Part shown: positions 31,570 to 42,044 of the stretch, in pieces | Layout of the letters: every line of letters begins with the position of its first letter | How positions within the stretch are numbered: the first letter of the stretch is position 1 | Notes under the pieces: model-generated | What the model was told of the DNA's origin: nothing | The model's input: only the letters and a program-made list of their open reading frames with translations | The model's database searches: none | Translations under genes and position numbers: made by a program | NCBI GenBank assembly: GCA_018417955.1 | Contig: JACTVC010000021.1 | Location: 744,001-808,000, forward strand | Direction: 5' to 3' | Length of the DNA: 64,000 nucleotides | DNA from: Laccaria trichodermophora | Taxonomy: Eukaryota > Basidiomycota > Agaricomycetes > Agaricales > Hydnangiaceae

Positions 31570-34536
31570 ATGAAAAGCAAGCTTTTTACCAGGATAAAGA
31601 GCCTCTTCAAAAGAGCAGACCGCAACCCAGTGGGGGAAGACGTACTACAAGAGAACCATAACCACCCCAAACCCAAATGCCTTTTCCGGCGCTTGACCTT
31701 CAAAAGAAGCAGAGTCCTCGTTGGGACACCCCAGCTCGGCGAACGTATCCCATCCACTGTCATCCTCAACAACCAAACCTCCGTCATTCCGCTCTCAGAA
31801 AACCACCGTGGCCATTCTCCCCCCCTTACGCTGGGTGAGGATATGATAGCAGGTCCTTCGACCCTTCAACCACCTCTTAAGAGGACCGAATCGGGTGAGG
31901 ATGGAGATGAGTGCGAGTCAGTGTATTACACTCCACCTGGCATGGGGGATTCGGTATCTCTTCATTCTTCTAATGCCAATGGAAGTGTGGAGGAGGCTGT
32001 GTTGGCTTTGGGTCATGGCCATGATCACGCCGACGAAGAAGTTATCGCCTCTCCAGCAGACATCTACTCCCTCACAGACCGCGGTCCACTCGGCTCCTCC
32101 CTCGCTGACATTGAGAACAACAACGATCCACGCACCTCACGCACCCCTCTCACCATCCCTCAACCCATTGGCCCCATCTCTGAAACGTCCTCTGGTAGTG
32201 CTAGCTCGGCCAGCCCAAGCTCAGACCCAGAACAATCACCACAACGTCGGCGACTGACGTGGGTCTCTTCGCGGAGCGTTCAGACGGAACGTCACAGTTC
32301 TTCGAGTCGCTCTCAGACGGAGGACTACGTCTCCTTGAGTCGGTCTCAAACTGGGGGGTCGTGCAGCCCACTGTCCCAGCTTTTAAACTTTAAAGGACTA
32401 CCGCCCAACCGTTCCTCATCGTCTGACGCATGTGCAGGAAGCATAAGTCAATCACTGACTCTATCTTCCCCAGACCTATCACTGTCGATCTGGAGACCGG
32501 CTCCACGGCGATCCATTAACGACTTCTTACCCTACGATCTCATCCTGCGGGTCTTAAGCCAATGCTTGCGTCTCCCCATTGGATGTTTCGACGGTGCACT
32601 TTGGCGTCATATGACGAGGACGTGCTGTCAATTACGACGTGTATGTCGTCAGTGGAGGGACCTCATCGTCTCAGCGGGCCTCATCCTTTCTTCTGTAATG
32701 CCTCCGTCGCTGTCGCCGTGCGTGCGACCACCATCGGAGGTATTGTCGTGGTATGAAGAGCAAATCGCGAGGAAGAGTGTGGTTGATAACTTATCTCTCC
32801 CCCTGAGACAAGATTGTCCGGACACCGGATGTCGGTATGGGGGACGGTATCATCTTGATCCTACTTTCCTCCGCGTCTTATCACCCGCCATACCCAAATG
32901 TCGAGCGTTGAAAGTATCCTTGCCGCCTAGGTTCGTTCCCGATTGGCTGCAGCTCAATAGCACGACGATACCCATGTCCTTCGCTACGCCTAACCTCCGC
33001 TACTTGTCCTGGACGTTCAACCTCCCCTTATCGGCTCCCATCCCACCTCAATTTGAGTTCCCATGGTTCGCATTGAGACATGTTCGGCATGGATTGACGT
33101 GGTCTTTGTTAACGATTGTTGAGCTTGATTGTCCACTCACCATCGAAGATTGTTTGTTCGTCCTTTCGGAGGGACAAGATAACCTTGAATGTGTATCTTT
33201 TAGAACTGTTGATGGGCTTGGGGGAGAATGGACTTCTACAATCACATTGCTCAGGTTGGACTCCCTGTCCGTTGAGGGAATTGGTGATCTAGGTCCGCTG
33301 TTTTCGGTTCTGAGGATGGAACATCACCGACACTTGGGGATGACTTCACATACGCGTGGGGCGGAGGTGTGTGCGGCTACCCCTAGTCCACATGCTTTGA
33401 ACGTTCGTTGGAGTTCTCTGACGCATGTCGATTTGTTCTGCCATTTGACGAGGTTTGACCTTGTGAGGTTGATGTGCAGACTGTGTAATGTCGTTTCTTT
33501 TCAATGGAGGGGACACCTCACCCCCGATGCTTTGATTCCTAGCACCATGGGGGCCGTACACACCCTGAACCACCTAACGGAAGTGATCGTTTACTCGAAC
33601 CAAGCAGGGTGCGAAACTATCCTCGATATCTTGACCGAATCACACGGGGTGTCGTTGAGGAAGATCATCATCGACAAGCCCGTCACGCATTTCTCCGCTT
33701 CCCTGATTCCAATACCAGGAGAGCGGGCTTTACGTAGTCGCAAATTGGACGAAATGAAAGCTGCGCTGTATAGTATCACACTGAATGACGTCGAACATCC
33801 CATCAGTATAAGCGATGCATGGGCCATCCTCTCGCAGTGCCGACAGTTAAAGGAGCTTGACGTTCATGTTGCAGGGCGGGTGCCCCCGAATTCTGGGCTA
33901 CTACCTGCAGGCGTTGAGTTGAGTTCGGATCTTCAAATACTCAAATTGGATTTAGACGTTCCTGTTTCTATCCTCTTCCGGAATTTATGCCTACCCAAGC
34001 TAGCCACACTGGAGATGACGTTTTCAGACAGCAATCACATCCATGCCAAAGGCCTTGATGCCGCCCTTGAACGCTGGGGTTGCCCTCTTACATGCGTCCT
34101 TCTGCGAAACTCGAATATCGGTGAGGGGACCTTGATCAAGTGCCTGACAAGCGTCTCTTCGACTTTAAAAGACCTCCTCATCTACGGCGCTGGTCCTCTA
34201 TCCGGGTGTACTATGGGTAAACTCGCGCTTCAGCGGCTTAAATTACAAGAAGGACTAAAACACGATCTATGTCCCAAACTCGAGAGCCTCACTTTGGAAC
34301 CGTGTGTTGCGCCGGATGGAGCGTTGGCTCAGCTGCTGTATTCGAAGGCTCCGCCTTTGAGGTGCTGTGGGGGGATGGGTTGCAACCGGTGTATTGAGAA
34401 GATCGTTCCGCTGAGGAGGGTGAGGGTTTCTTTTCTCAAGGTGGTGGTTCCGAATATGAGCGAGGTTCGGGAGGAGGATTTCAAGATGATAGGGGCGTTG
34501 AAGGAGACAGGGATGAACATTGAGATCGTTGACTAG
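31570..34536 (+). CDS. F-box/LRR protein, unit G copy 1 (988 aa)
   Basis: The coding sequence is one long exon. The ATG lies directly after a tctag acceptor, and the paralogue has the same layout, so an intron probably ends at the ATG. Residues 1-310 are disordered, Ser/Pro-rich (ESVYYTPPGMGDSVSLHSSN, SLSRSQTGGSCSPLSQ). An F-box-like region follows at about 315-375 (NDFLPYDLILRVLSQCLRLP, CCQLRRVCRQWRDLIVS). The remaining 600 residues are leucine-rich segments (LRYLSWTFNLPL, LTIVELDCPLTIEDCLFVLS, LKELDVHVAG, LQILKLDLDVPVS). An SCF substrate-adaptor role is inferred from the family. The paralogue is at 57460-60753 and carries many more SLSRS-type repeats. The 3' flank received a mariner-like MITE. 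Confidence 0.8.
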   Translation: MKSKLFTRIKSLFKRADRNPVGEDVLQENHNHPKPKCLFRRLTFKRSRVLVGTPQLGERIPSTVILNNQTSVIPLSENHRGHSPPLTLGEDMIAGPSTLQPPLKRTESGEDGDECESVYYTPPGMGDSVSLHSSNANGSVEEAVLALGHGHDHADEEVIASPADIYSLTDRGPLGSSLADIENNNDPRTSRTPLTIPQPIGPISETSSGSASSASPSSDPEQSPQRRRLTWVSSRSVQTERHSSSSRSQTEDYVSLSRSQTGGSCSPLSQLLNFKGLPPNRSSSSDACAGSISQSLTLSSPDLSLSIWRPAPRRSINDFLPYDLILRVLSQCLRLPIGCFDGALWRHMTRTCCQLRRVCRQWRDLIVSAGLILSSVMPPSLSPCVRPPSEVLSWYEEQIARKSVVDNLSLPLRQDCPDTGCRYGGRYHLDPTFLRVLSPAIPKCRALKVSLPPRFVPDWLQLNSTTIPMSFATPNLRYLSWTFNLPLSAPIPPQFEFPWFALRHVRHGLTWSLLTIVELDCPLTIEDCLFVLSEGQDNLECVSFRTVDGLGGEWTSTITLLRLDSLSVEGIGDLGPLFSVLRMEHHRHLGMTSHTRGAEVCAATPSPHALNVRWSSLTHVDLFCHLTRFDLVRLMCRLCNVVSFQWRGHLTPDALIPSTMGAVHTLNHLTEVIVYSNQAGCETILDILTESHGVSLRKIIIDKPVTHFSASLIPIPGERALRSRKLDEMKAALYSITLNDVEHPISISDAWAILSQCRQLKELDVHVAGRVPPNSGLLPAGVELSSDLQILKLDLDVPVSILFRNLCLPKLATLEMTFSDSNHIHAKGLDAALERWGCPLTCVLLRNSNIGEGTLIKCLTSVSSTLKDLLIYGAGPLSGCTMGKLALQRLKLQEGLKHDLCPKLESLTLEPCVAPDGALAQLLYSKAPPLRCCGGMGCNRCIEKIVPLRRVRVSFLKVVVPNMSEVREEDFKMIGALKETGMNIEIVD

Positions 34537-34673
34537 GACTTGCGCTACGGGTAACAGACGCTTTTCAAGGGACTTTTATCTATTTTTTCTTGGCGGACTA
34601 CGGAAATTGGAATATTACATTATTAGCTTAATATTAATTATACAACTGTTGGTCTGCTTCTATATGCAATGTA

Positions 34674-35084
34674 CAGTCATCCACCAGCCAATGAGACACC
34701 ACCATCATTTGAGACACTTTTGCCTACCTAAGATCTCACTCAATATTACACCAATTTTTACAAAACAAATTTTAACATGTAGTAAAAGCCCATATCTACC
34801 AGTCTACAAAGTTCAGGTGCAGTCAAGGCAATATTGACGATGCTGTGGAGTTTTCAAAATGGACTGTTTTTCGGAAGTAGCCGAAATACAGTCACACCAC
34901 TCATTGAGACACCCATAATATTAGTTTTTCTTCACGAAAGGTTGTTCAAACATTCTGAAACTTGGCACAGTTATAAAAGGGTATTTATCTCAGATTTTCA
35001 TGTAGTTTTTGTGGTGAAAGGTTGTGCTTAAATTTGTTGAAGCTAATTTTAAATTTCGGTGTCTCATTAGCCAGTGGATGACTG
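34674..35084. mobile_element. 411-bp Tc1/mariner-like MITE in the 3' flank of gene G1
   Basis: The ends CAGTCATCCAC...AATGAGACACC and their reverse complement match over 26 bp with three mismatches, flanked by TA on both sides (34672-34673 and 35085-35086), as expected for the superfamily. No transposase is inside. The paralogous flank of gene G2 (about 60895-60915, ...ttcattaatgctttcatc) is an empty site: the sequence on either side of this MITE (tgcaatgta and taatgctttcatc) is continuous there. Insertion therefore post-dates the G duplication. Confidence 0.85.
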
Positions 35085-35129
35085 TAATGCTTTCATCCAA
35101 TTGTACTGAGAGTCTGTCTTCCAGACTTT

Positions 35130-35510
35130 GAGCGCGTGGAAGATTATGCGCAGATATGAGCAGATACGACGTGTTATCGGAATTTTGGAGTTCTTGCCAC
35201 TGTGCCAATCTCCGGGTTGAAGCAAGGTTGAAGCTTATCATTCTCCAAACTCCCTACCTGGCTAAATGCAGAGAATCCGGCTGGTCTGGGCTTGACGCTT
35301 CACTTACGGCACCTGGCGGCTGTCCGCGCCTGACATTCCTTGAGGTTGTCTATCTCACTAAGGAGTCAGAGATCGAATGGTCGGGGGTTGATTACTTCGA
35401 CAGGATTTCATCTCCCCTTTTGCCCCTTCTGGTCCACAGTGGAGTACAGGTATTAATGACTCCTCGCGTGTACCAATTTCAGATAGGATTTCAAGTTGCG
35501 GATTACTGAT
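35130..35510 (+). pseudogene. 3' remnant of F-box gene E, copy 1
   Basis: The segment encodes LIILQTPYLAKCRESGWSGL, SLTAPGGCPRLTFLEVVYLT and SSPLLPLLVHSGVQV. These match the last quarter of the intact gene E (61246-62663; RIILQTPLLAQREESDWSGL). Everything 5' of it, including the F-box and about 1.2 kb, is missing. Sequence just upstream (gagcgcgtggaa) matches the G2-E2 spacer near 60950. An internal deletion therefore fused the spacer to the E 3' end. Confidence 0.75.
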
Positions 35511-36356
35511 CGTTAGCCTGAGTATTGTAAATCCTTATCTGCTAATTCCCGGTTAACCATCCATTTTCATTGTTTCCCGTCCGCTCAGCTCATGTTGACG
35601 TCGTCATAAAAACAGCCAAAGAATCATTTTCGCCAGGGCCTCCAGTTCAAGTCATTCATCTCGAAGATCACAATTGTACTCGCCCAAAGCACGAGCATGC
35701 GATGCAAAGCCACCAATAATTCCCGTTCGTTTTGCAACTTCACACAAAACACAACGAAGAAGACATTCGGTTGCAAGAAAGCAAACTGAAATAGCAAGAA
35801 ATTACGAAAACAAACAGAAAAAGAGAAAGACGACCAAGAAACTTAACCAACAGAACCCAATATACTGCGAGCGCGCTTCTTCCTATCCTCCGACCCTTCT
35901 CCGGAACCTTCCCTAGACCTCTTAGAACCGCTAGACTGCCCTTTACCCTTCCAACGCTCTAAACTCCCCTCAAACCTCGCAACTTCCATCGATGACGACA
36001 CAGGTCGGGGAAGTACCAGGGCCCGAAACACCAACTCCCCAGACACTACCCTAGCCTCCTCCAGGTACTCCCCCGCCCTTTGTGTATCTTTATCTGCCGC
36101 CTCCAGAAGAGCGCGCACCTTTAAATTTGTGTCTCGAAAGGCCACGACATGGTTTCGCAGCTCGCCGTTCTCAGCCACCGCGGCACCGAGAACAGGGAGG
36201 ACGGCTAGAGAAAACTGATCAGACACCAACAACAAACTGGAGAAAACCACTCACCTGTACCATCTCTCACCAAATCTTTCACATCCTCAGCACTAGCCCC
36301 CTCCTCCGACGCTTCGCCAACAAACTCTCCCAGCAACTCCTCCAGCCCCTGTACTC

Positions 36357-36602
36357 GAATCTGCAGCGCCTCGCGTTCCGCCTCAACCTCCCTCAAAGTC
36401 TCCACCAACTCCAATCTACGAGCCTCTGAATCCTTCCACTTCTCGTATTCCTCCTTCTGCTTCCGTATCCCCTGCACTTGAATCTGCAGCGCCTTGCGTT
36501 CCGCCTCAACCTCCCTCAAAGTCTCCACCAACTTCACCCTACGAGCCTCCGAATCCTTCCACTTCTCGTATTCCTCCTTCTGCTTCCGTAACTCCTTAAT
36601 CT
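36357..36602 (-). repeat. 123-bp tandem duplication in the coiled coil of unit C copy 2
   Basis: Two head-to-tail 123-bp units (36357-36479 and 36480-36602) encode 41 residues each, EKWKDSEARR-LVETLREVEAE-ALQI-VQG. Unit C copy 1 has only one. The period is a multiple of three, so the heptad pattern and the frame survive. The units differ at only a few bases, so the duplication is recent. Confidence 0.85.
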
Positions 36603-36726
36603 CGAACTTCAACCCCTCTAATTCATCAGCCTTAGCCTGCAACACTCCCAGCTCCTCTGTGGTTATTAACACCTTTTCCCTCCGAGTCTTGGCCTTCGTT
36701 TTCTCCATAGCTAGTACACAAATCTT

Positions 36727-37201
36727 ACTGTGGTATTTCGACCGACTGTTCGGTCACTCGTCACATCGGCCTATGAACTGAACAGATCTGGTGCTTGTCA
36801 CGGGTCACTTGGGAGGTCGAATAGAGTGACATTTTACCCTAAAAAGGAAAAAACTCATTTTTCTCCGCTGCGCGGCGTACCACTATTACAAAACTATATA
36901 CCATACACTAAATATGCTTTTACACAACTTCTATAGGCATCCAAATGGGATATAAATGTAAAATTGTAGGATCTAGAACTTTTTTTGGCCACAATCAGGA
37001 GAGAGTTGCACTGGATGAGAGGTTGTGGAGGAGGCAAGAAGGTTGCTGTCGATGCCATATCAACCGCTCAACGAACACTTGTCGCTGGCCGAACACTTTC
37101 ATTGCTATGTCACACGGTGATCCCGATTTCGAACACACCTCCCGACTGTTCGGGGCCGTCACGCGTCACATTGGCCGAACAGTCGGTCGAAATACCACAG
37201 T
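36727..37201. mobile_element. 475-bp MITE inserted in unit C copy 2
   Basis: The left end ACTGTGGTATTTCGACCGAC and the right end GTCGGTCGAAATACCACAGT are perfect reverse complements over about 27 bp (to ...CTGTTCGG). Further CGACTGTTCGG-type motifs occur near the right end. ATCTT flanks both sides (36722-36726 and 37202-37206); alternatively the duplication is TA with a TIR starting CTGTGG. The corresponding part of copy 1 (about 28440-28475) lacks the element. No transposase is encoded. The superfamily is uncertain. Confidence 0.8.
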
Positions 37202-38630
37202 ATCTTCAGATATCTCGAATTTGACATTTGGTGGTAAGGTGGCAGTTGAGGAGGAGACCGTTGCAATGGTATCGTGGAGGGAGGGAATGTCATCAAGTTC
37301 TATGAAGAAAGAGGTTTGCTGGGACAGGGGACTGTGCAGATCTCTTACCAGAAGGGGGACGGCTAGTTGAGGGTGAAGATATTGCAACAGTGGCAGATGG
37401 ACCACGACATGACTTGCCATGCCTCTGGAATTTGGGTGACTTGTCTGAAACATCTGAAGAGACGAGGAGACTCACCAGAAGTCGTCCAGAATCTTTATTA
37501 CTTAGTAGATTGCACCGCGGGCAGGTAAAAACGCCATCACGTCGTTTGATGTTTTCTGTTTGACCGTCAGAGTACTTGACTTTGACGATCTGCTGCGTCG
37601 TCGTGCGACGCTCCTGTGCAGTGAGAGGAGCCCTATTTGAGGGCGCAGCGTTGTTGGTGTCGCTGGAGTTATTGGGCGTGGAAGGTGCATTTTCTTCCGA
37701 GTCGTCTATCAACCTGACATGAGATTCATATATAATAAGAAAGATAAAAATTCACATAAAACCATCGTGAATATAAGATTCAGAGAAGCATATGTCTATG
37801 CCAAAAAAGAAATCTGAATGCGAACCAAGAGTGCGTAACGCGTTCATGCTCTTGTCACGTTATGTGACACAGCGCGCTCAACCTCAGCCTCGATGTTCTT
37901 GCCACCGACCAGCTCAAAGCTGCGAACATCAACCCCAGTGAGAGCCATAGTCTAAAAAATAGGCTCCGAAATATCTTCCTTAATTCCTCCCGCGAGCCAG
38001 AGCCATGATTCACCTGTAAAATCCGTTCTTCGCCATCCCCGCCCCAGTCCTATTGTGGCTCTTAGAGGGCTCTTGAATGATATGTGAATCAGGCGGCGTT
38101 AATCTGAATGGAGCTCTTATTGCTCCGCTCTTACCCTTGATGTTGGTGAAGCTTGATGACTTGGTCGACCACGGCGCTACGCGTCGTCGTTTTGCGAAAG
38201 CTTTCTTCACAGGTGAGTGGGATGATTTTTTTGCTCTTTTCATTGCTTACCGAATTTCAGTAACGCGGACGCTGAATACATTGCCTCTCAGTTTCTCTTG
38301 AAAAAACCAGCACAAAAGCTGCACTTGCTGTCTACTTGGTGTCCTCACTATCCGTGACGTTGAGCCATGTGGCCTAGGGTGCGGAAGAGAACGACCCAAG
38401 CTTTCTCCTTTCGTCAAATCAAAGTGCGTCTTTTTTGCCTTTGACACTTCAACTCTGATGGTGTTATAGAGAACATTCATGCTACATGGATGGCTGCGTT
38501 GTCTTCTTGCTGTTTACGCAAGTGGCAACGGCGCTGCTTTCCTTTTCCGCGACATCGTGTATGACAGTTTCGTGCAGCTCGCAGTAAGCCATCTTCAATC
38601 CATTCTACCTCTCACTCAATTCATCGTAGT

Positions 38631-39516
38631 ATGTCGACATCCGCCCGTTTGGCATCTACCACTCACCATCACATCTTAATCTCCATATTTATCATCACTA
38701 TCTCCTTGCCACTTGCTGCCCCCCTCTAAGCAATCTCCCGCTTTCTCTTGCCCCTCCTATACCAGATCCCGATCCTATCTATTTTCCTCCGCTTTTCACT
38801 ACTCATTTCCTCAGAGGATCATGGATGCTTTTCTTGACTCTACGGCCCTCCTCGGTGCATGGTTCTTGGGTTTCACAAGTGTCTTCATCTGGGCGGTCGT
38901 GGAATCGCTGTTCGAGCCATTCGTCTCTGTTCCAATGACGACCACCCACCTCACGACAATCCCAATCACGACACGCATCCCCTCCTCTGACGCTACGTTC
39001 AAATGCTTAGCTCTCTCCGAGCTCAGAGCAGCTGCGAAGGAGGACATAACAATCACCGGTGCGCGGAGGGCAGGAATATTCGGAGAATACGGGAACAGTC
39101 CCAACCTATGGCGCCGAATCTCCCATGACTGCCTCCTCATTCTCGACGACGATTACTGGCACTTTTCCCGTCCTGGGCAGCCTGCACCTGCCGTGCCTTT
39201 ACCTCCTCCAGCCACGACAACGCCACTTAGCGACAGGGTGACCGCAACTCCCGCCCAGGTATTCCGAGGACCCATAATCCGGTCTGGGGGAAAGTCCTCC
39301 CCAATCATCGTTGACGCTGTTGCAGCGGATGATCCGACAGGGAAGGCTGCCGAAATGTTCAGATCGTTGGAGGCCCAACTGCCGTTGGGAGAAGAGGTGA
39401 ATCAAGATTCGAATACGAAGCTGGTGTTTCTGGCGTGGGTGAAAGCGGAGCTCGACGCGGCCGTCCGGTCTACATCTAAGAAGCTTTTTCCTGTCCTTGT
39501 GAGGGATGTGTGGTAG
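38631..39516 (+). pseudogene. Ndc1-like nucleoporin fragment, unit D copy 2
   Basis: The ATG-proximal membrane part (from 38631) meets a TAA after LPLAAPL, which copy 1 does not have. From MDAFLDSTALLGAWFLGFTS (38821) the frame is open to 39516 and reads IWAVVESLFEPFVSVPM, SSDATFKCLALSELRAAAKE, SPNLWRRISHDCLLILDDDY and VTATPAQVFRGPIIRSGGKS. This is the membrane-to-cytoplasm part of fungal Ndc1, including the post-membrane TPxQVF-like motif. The C-terminal half of Ndc1 is absent, and the frame ends at VLVRDVW. An expressed short protein is possible, but membrane insertion would be incomplete. Confidence 0.55.
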
Positions 39517-39867
39517 GCCTGAGTGGCTGAAGGCGGAGAAGACCAGCAAGGTCGCTGATGTTTGCTCACCATTCAGAGAACTGGATGTTATCGCGGTTGA
39601 GGTAAGCTTTTTCTGTTACCATTCAAAATGGTCATTGATCAGTGACAATGTGCAGTTCTCTCTCACTTGACGTGTGCGCCTTTGACGGAAGACCGATAGT
39701 TGTGCAACGCAATATACATAGCACCATGCTGTTTTTCCGCTCAACAATCGAGGATTACTAAGTCGCCGACTACATACGTCCAAATATGGAAGAGGAACTT
39801 TCGCAGTAGGAGATACACGAGAAAGAGCGGATGAAGTGGGGTGGGTGGTTGGGAAAGTGCTTAGAGT

Positions 39868-40050
39868 TTTCTCAAACACTCTCCGAAGCGCCTTAATCTT
39901 CGCTATTCTCCCCAGAATTCTGATGCAACACATCAGTTGCACGGAAACATGGACCTCCTTACATAGTCGAAAGCTTTCTCTGTCATCTCTTTGGCGCAGA
40001 CGCGAAGCGTTAAACGATGGGCCGTCAAGGAGTTGTATGTAGCCCCGCAT
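39868..40050. repeat. Repeat R, copy 2
   Basis: Near-identical to 30913-31118, with a short deletion in the middle. It sits between unit D and the conserved 20-mer ccgagtcccacggaggacag that opens the A unit. Confidence 0.7.
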
Positions 40051-40408
40051 CATGTCCGAGTCCCACGGAGGACAGGTGTTTGTCAGTTTCGAGATAACCA
40101 AACAAAACTTTTGCCTTTCAACCTTGTTCTCTTTTGGTCCGCTTTCAAAATTCGAGCTCAAACGACGCAGGAAATCTAGAACAAAGGGCTTTGTATTTCC
40201 CTTCAACAAACCAGGCTACTCGGCTCCGTAGTCACCACGGTTACTTTGTTCTACGTTACCTGCGCCATATTGAACAACTCTTGAAGTACGAGCTCCTGCA
40301 ATGTGCTGCCAATCAATTCCGAAAATCCCCCCATTGCTGAACGTCAGTGTCTCTGTTAATTTCTTCAAAAGTTTCACTCACGGGATTGTGCCCAGACTCT
40401 GATCCAGC

Positions 40409-41935
40409 ATGACTTTTCTTTCACAGTCCCCGCATTTTGTAGCTCATGACGTCCTGGGATTGGCGTCGCCTACGAGAGGCCTGCGTAATGCAGGCAGACA
40501 CTTTTCGCAATTTTTTCTTGGGAAGGACTGCGAAATCTCCACCACTCCTATTGACGTTTCTAAATCACTCCGCCTCAATGCCCTCATTCCATATTCCATG
40601 ATGCAGGACGTTCCTTGCATTAACAACTTGCTTCCAGTTGAGATTATCGGAGAGATTTTTCGGCACTACGTGTTCGATGTAAATCCCGACCCCATCAATG
40701 GGTATTCGCGCATCACTGCTCATGCAGGAGCGCGGACGAGCGCCATAACCCTCTGCCATGTTTGTTCGTACTGGCGCACCCTCGCATTCTCCATCTCCAG
40801 CCTCTGGTCCTCACTCTGCGTCATTTGGCCTAAGATGGGCTCTGTCCATCTCGTGCGGCTTTGGCTGGAAAAATCGAAGTCGCGTCCTCTCTCCCTCGAC
40901 CTTGCTCAGCACCATTCTTCGGAGGAACACGATATCGTTGCAATGAGGCAAGTTCTCGACCTTTGCATTGCTACTGCTCCGAGGTGGCGAGAGATATCTC
41001 TCAATTTAACTCACGCTTTGCAAGAAATGTTTTATGGTTTGAAAGAAGGTTCTATGGAACTCCTGGAGTCTTTCGACGTCAGCCTCTCAAAGTGGAGCCA
41101 ATGCCGCAAAAACCAATTACTCAATTCATTTTATTCCTCTCATTGCCTCCGGCGAGTCGAGTGGCGCTTATTTGAGCACGCTCTTCCTGGAAACCCACCT
41201 TGGAAGCAACTTTCAGCGGTGACATTGAACTGCCAATCCGACTCTGATGAATTTTTCACCGTTCTCTCGAAATGTGATCGGTTGGAATTTCTCGATGTTG
41301 ATATTCAACTCATTGTGTCGGCATCACCCACTGCACATTCAACCTTCCCACTCCCCAATCTCTTTGATTTGAGATTGGGTATGATGTCCACAAAGGATTT
41401 TGAGTCTCTATTCGACCATTTGGTGCTGCCTCGATTGGAAATCATCGATATGCGATATGGTTTTGAAGATTCCTCTCCTCAGGGATGGATATCTCTTCGC
41501 AACCTTCTCTCTCGATCTTCCTGCCAGCTGTCTACCTTCACATATGACGGTTACCATTCGGATGAAGCTGAATTTATTAGTACTTTGACTTCTGTCAATT
41601 TATCATCTCTCATTGACCTTTCACTCTCCATACCCATCTCGGACACCATAATTGATCTCCTGGCATACGAGAAGATACGCCATGGATTTCCGCCTCTACC
41701 GCTTCTGAAACACCTGGTGTTCAGTAATTGCCAGACCTCGGATGGAGTCGTGTCAACTTTCATCGACTCCAGGTTGTCAACACTCAGATCCGTTGAGGTG
41801 CACCTACGCGGTGTCTCAGCGTATTCATGTGATTTGAAAGCGATGAAAACTTTTCAACGGGAAAACCTTGCCATTAGCATTGTCTTGTATAGCGAAATAT
41901 TGTGCAACAGTCCTGGCATGAAGGGCAGTCCCTAA
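40409..41935 (+). CDS. F-box protein with leucine-rich C-terminal region (unit A, copy 2)
   Basis: An intact 508-aa reading frame, paralogous to the gene at 22693 along its whole length except the last 35 residues, where the two sequences part (ENLAISIVLYSEILCNSPGM here). The F-box-like region is INNLLPVEIIGEIFRHYVFD with TLCHVCSYWRTLAFSISSLW, identical in the second motif to copy 1. Substitutions cluster in the leucine-rich part (LEFLDVDIQLIVSASP versus LEFLEVEVSFTVSASP). An SCF adaptor role is inferred. It faces unit B copy 2, with about 110 bp between their stops. Confidence 0.85.
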   Translation: MTFLSQSPHFVAHDVLGLASPTRGLRNAGRHFSQFFLGKDCEISTTPIDVSKSLRLNALIPYSMMQDVPCINNLLPVEIIGEIFRHYVFDVNPDPINGYSRITAHAGARTSAITLCHVCSYWRTLAFSISSLWSSLCVIWPKMGSVHLVRLWLEKSKSRPLSLDLAQHHSSEEHDIVAMRQVLDLCIATAPRWREISLNLTHALQEMFYGLKEGSMELLESFDVSLSKWSQCRKNQLLNSFYSSHCLRRVEWRLFEHALPGNPPWKQLSAVTLNCQSDSDEFFTVLSKCDRLEFLDVDIQLIVSASPTAHSTFPLPNLFDLRLGMMSTKDFESLFDHLVLPRLEIIDMRYGFEDSSPQGWISLRNLLSRSSCQLSTFTYDGYHSDEAEFISTLTSVNLSSLIDLSLSIPISDTIIDLLAYEKIRHGFPPLPLLKHLVFSNCQTSDGVVSTFIDSRLSTLRSVEVHLRGVSAYSCDLKAMKTFQRENLAISIVLYSEILCNSPGMKGSP

Positions 41936-42044
41936 AGTGGTGACATCGTCTCATGTTTGATACTGTGCATAGTATACATCGAGCTAAGTACTGGAATTGA
42001 AGATTATATAATTATCCAAACGTCCTATATGAAGGTGGTCATAC

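Larger units (their letters stand above)
35843..37948 (-). pseudogene. Zinc-finger/coiled-coil gene, unit C copy 2, split by a MITE
   Basis: The copy begins at 37948 with VRSFELVGGKNIEAEVERAV but meets a TGA after VTRA. The finger exon (CPRCNLLSNKDSGRLL, then RHGKSC after the intron) is present, while the region before the coiled coil contains a 475-bp inverted-repeat element. The coiled-coil half restarts with an ATG right beside the element (MEKTKAKTRREKVLI, 36708). It is otherwise intact to the end SILGSVG at 35843, including the phase-1 intron (RDGT-AVLPVLGAAVAENGEL). The coiled coil also carries an exact 123-bp tandem duplication absent from copy 1. A shortened coiled-coil protein could still be made, but the full-length product cannot. 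Confidence 0.65.

Noticed and set aside
36945..37370. Plus-strand open frame of 141 codons across the MITE and unit C copy 2
   Set aside because: It crosses the MITE end and the antisense of the zinc-finger exon, so it is a chance fusion frame.
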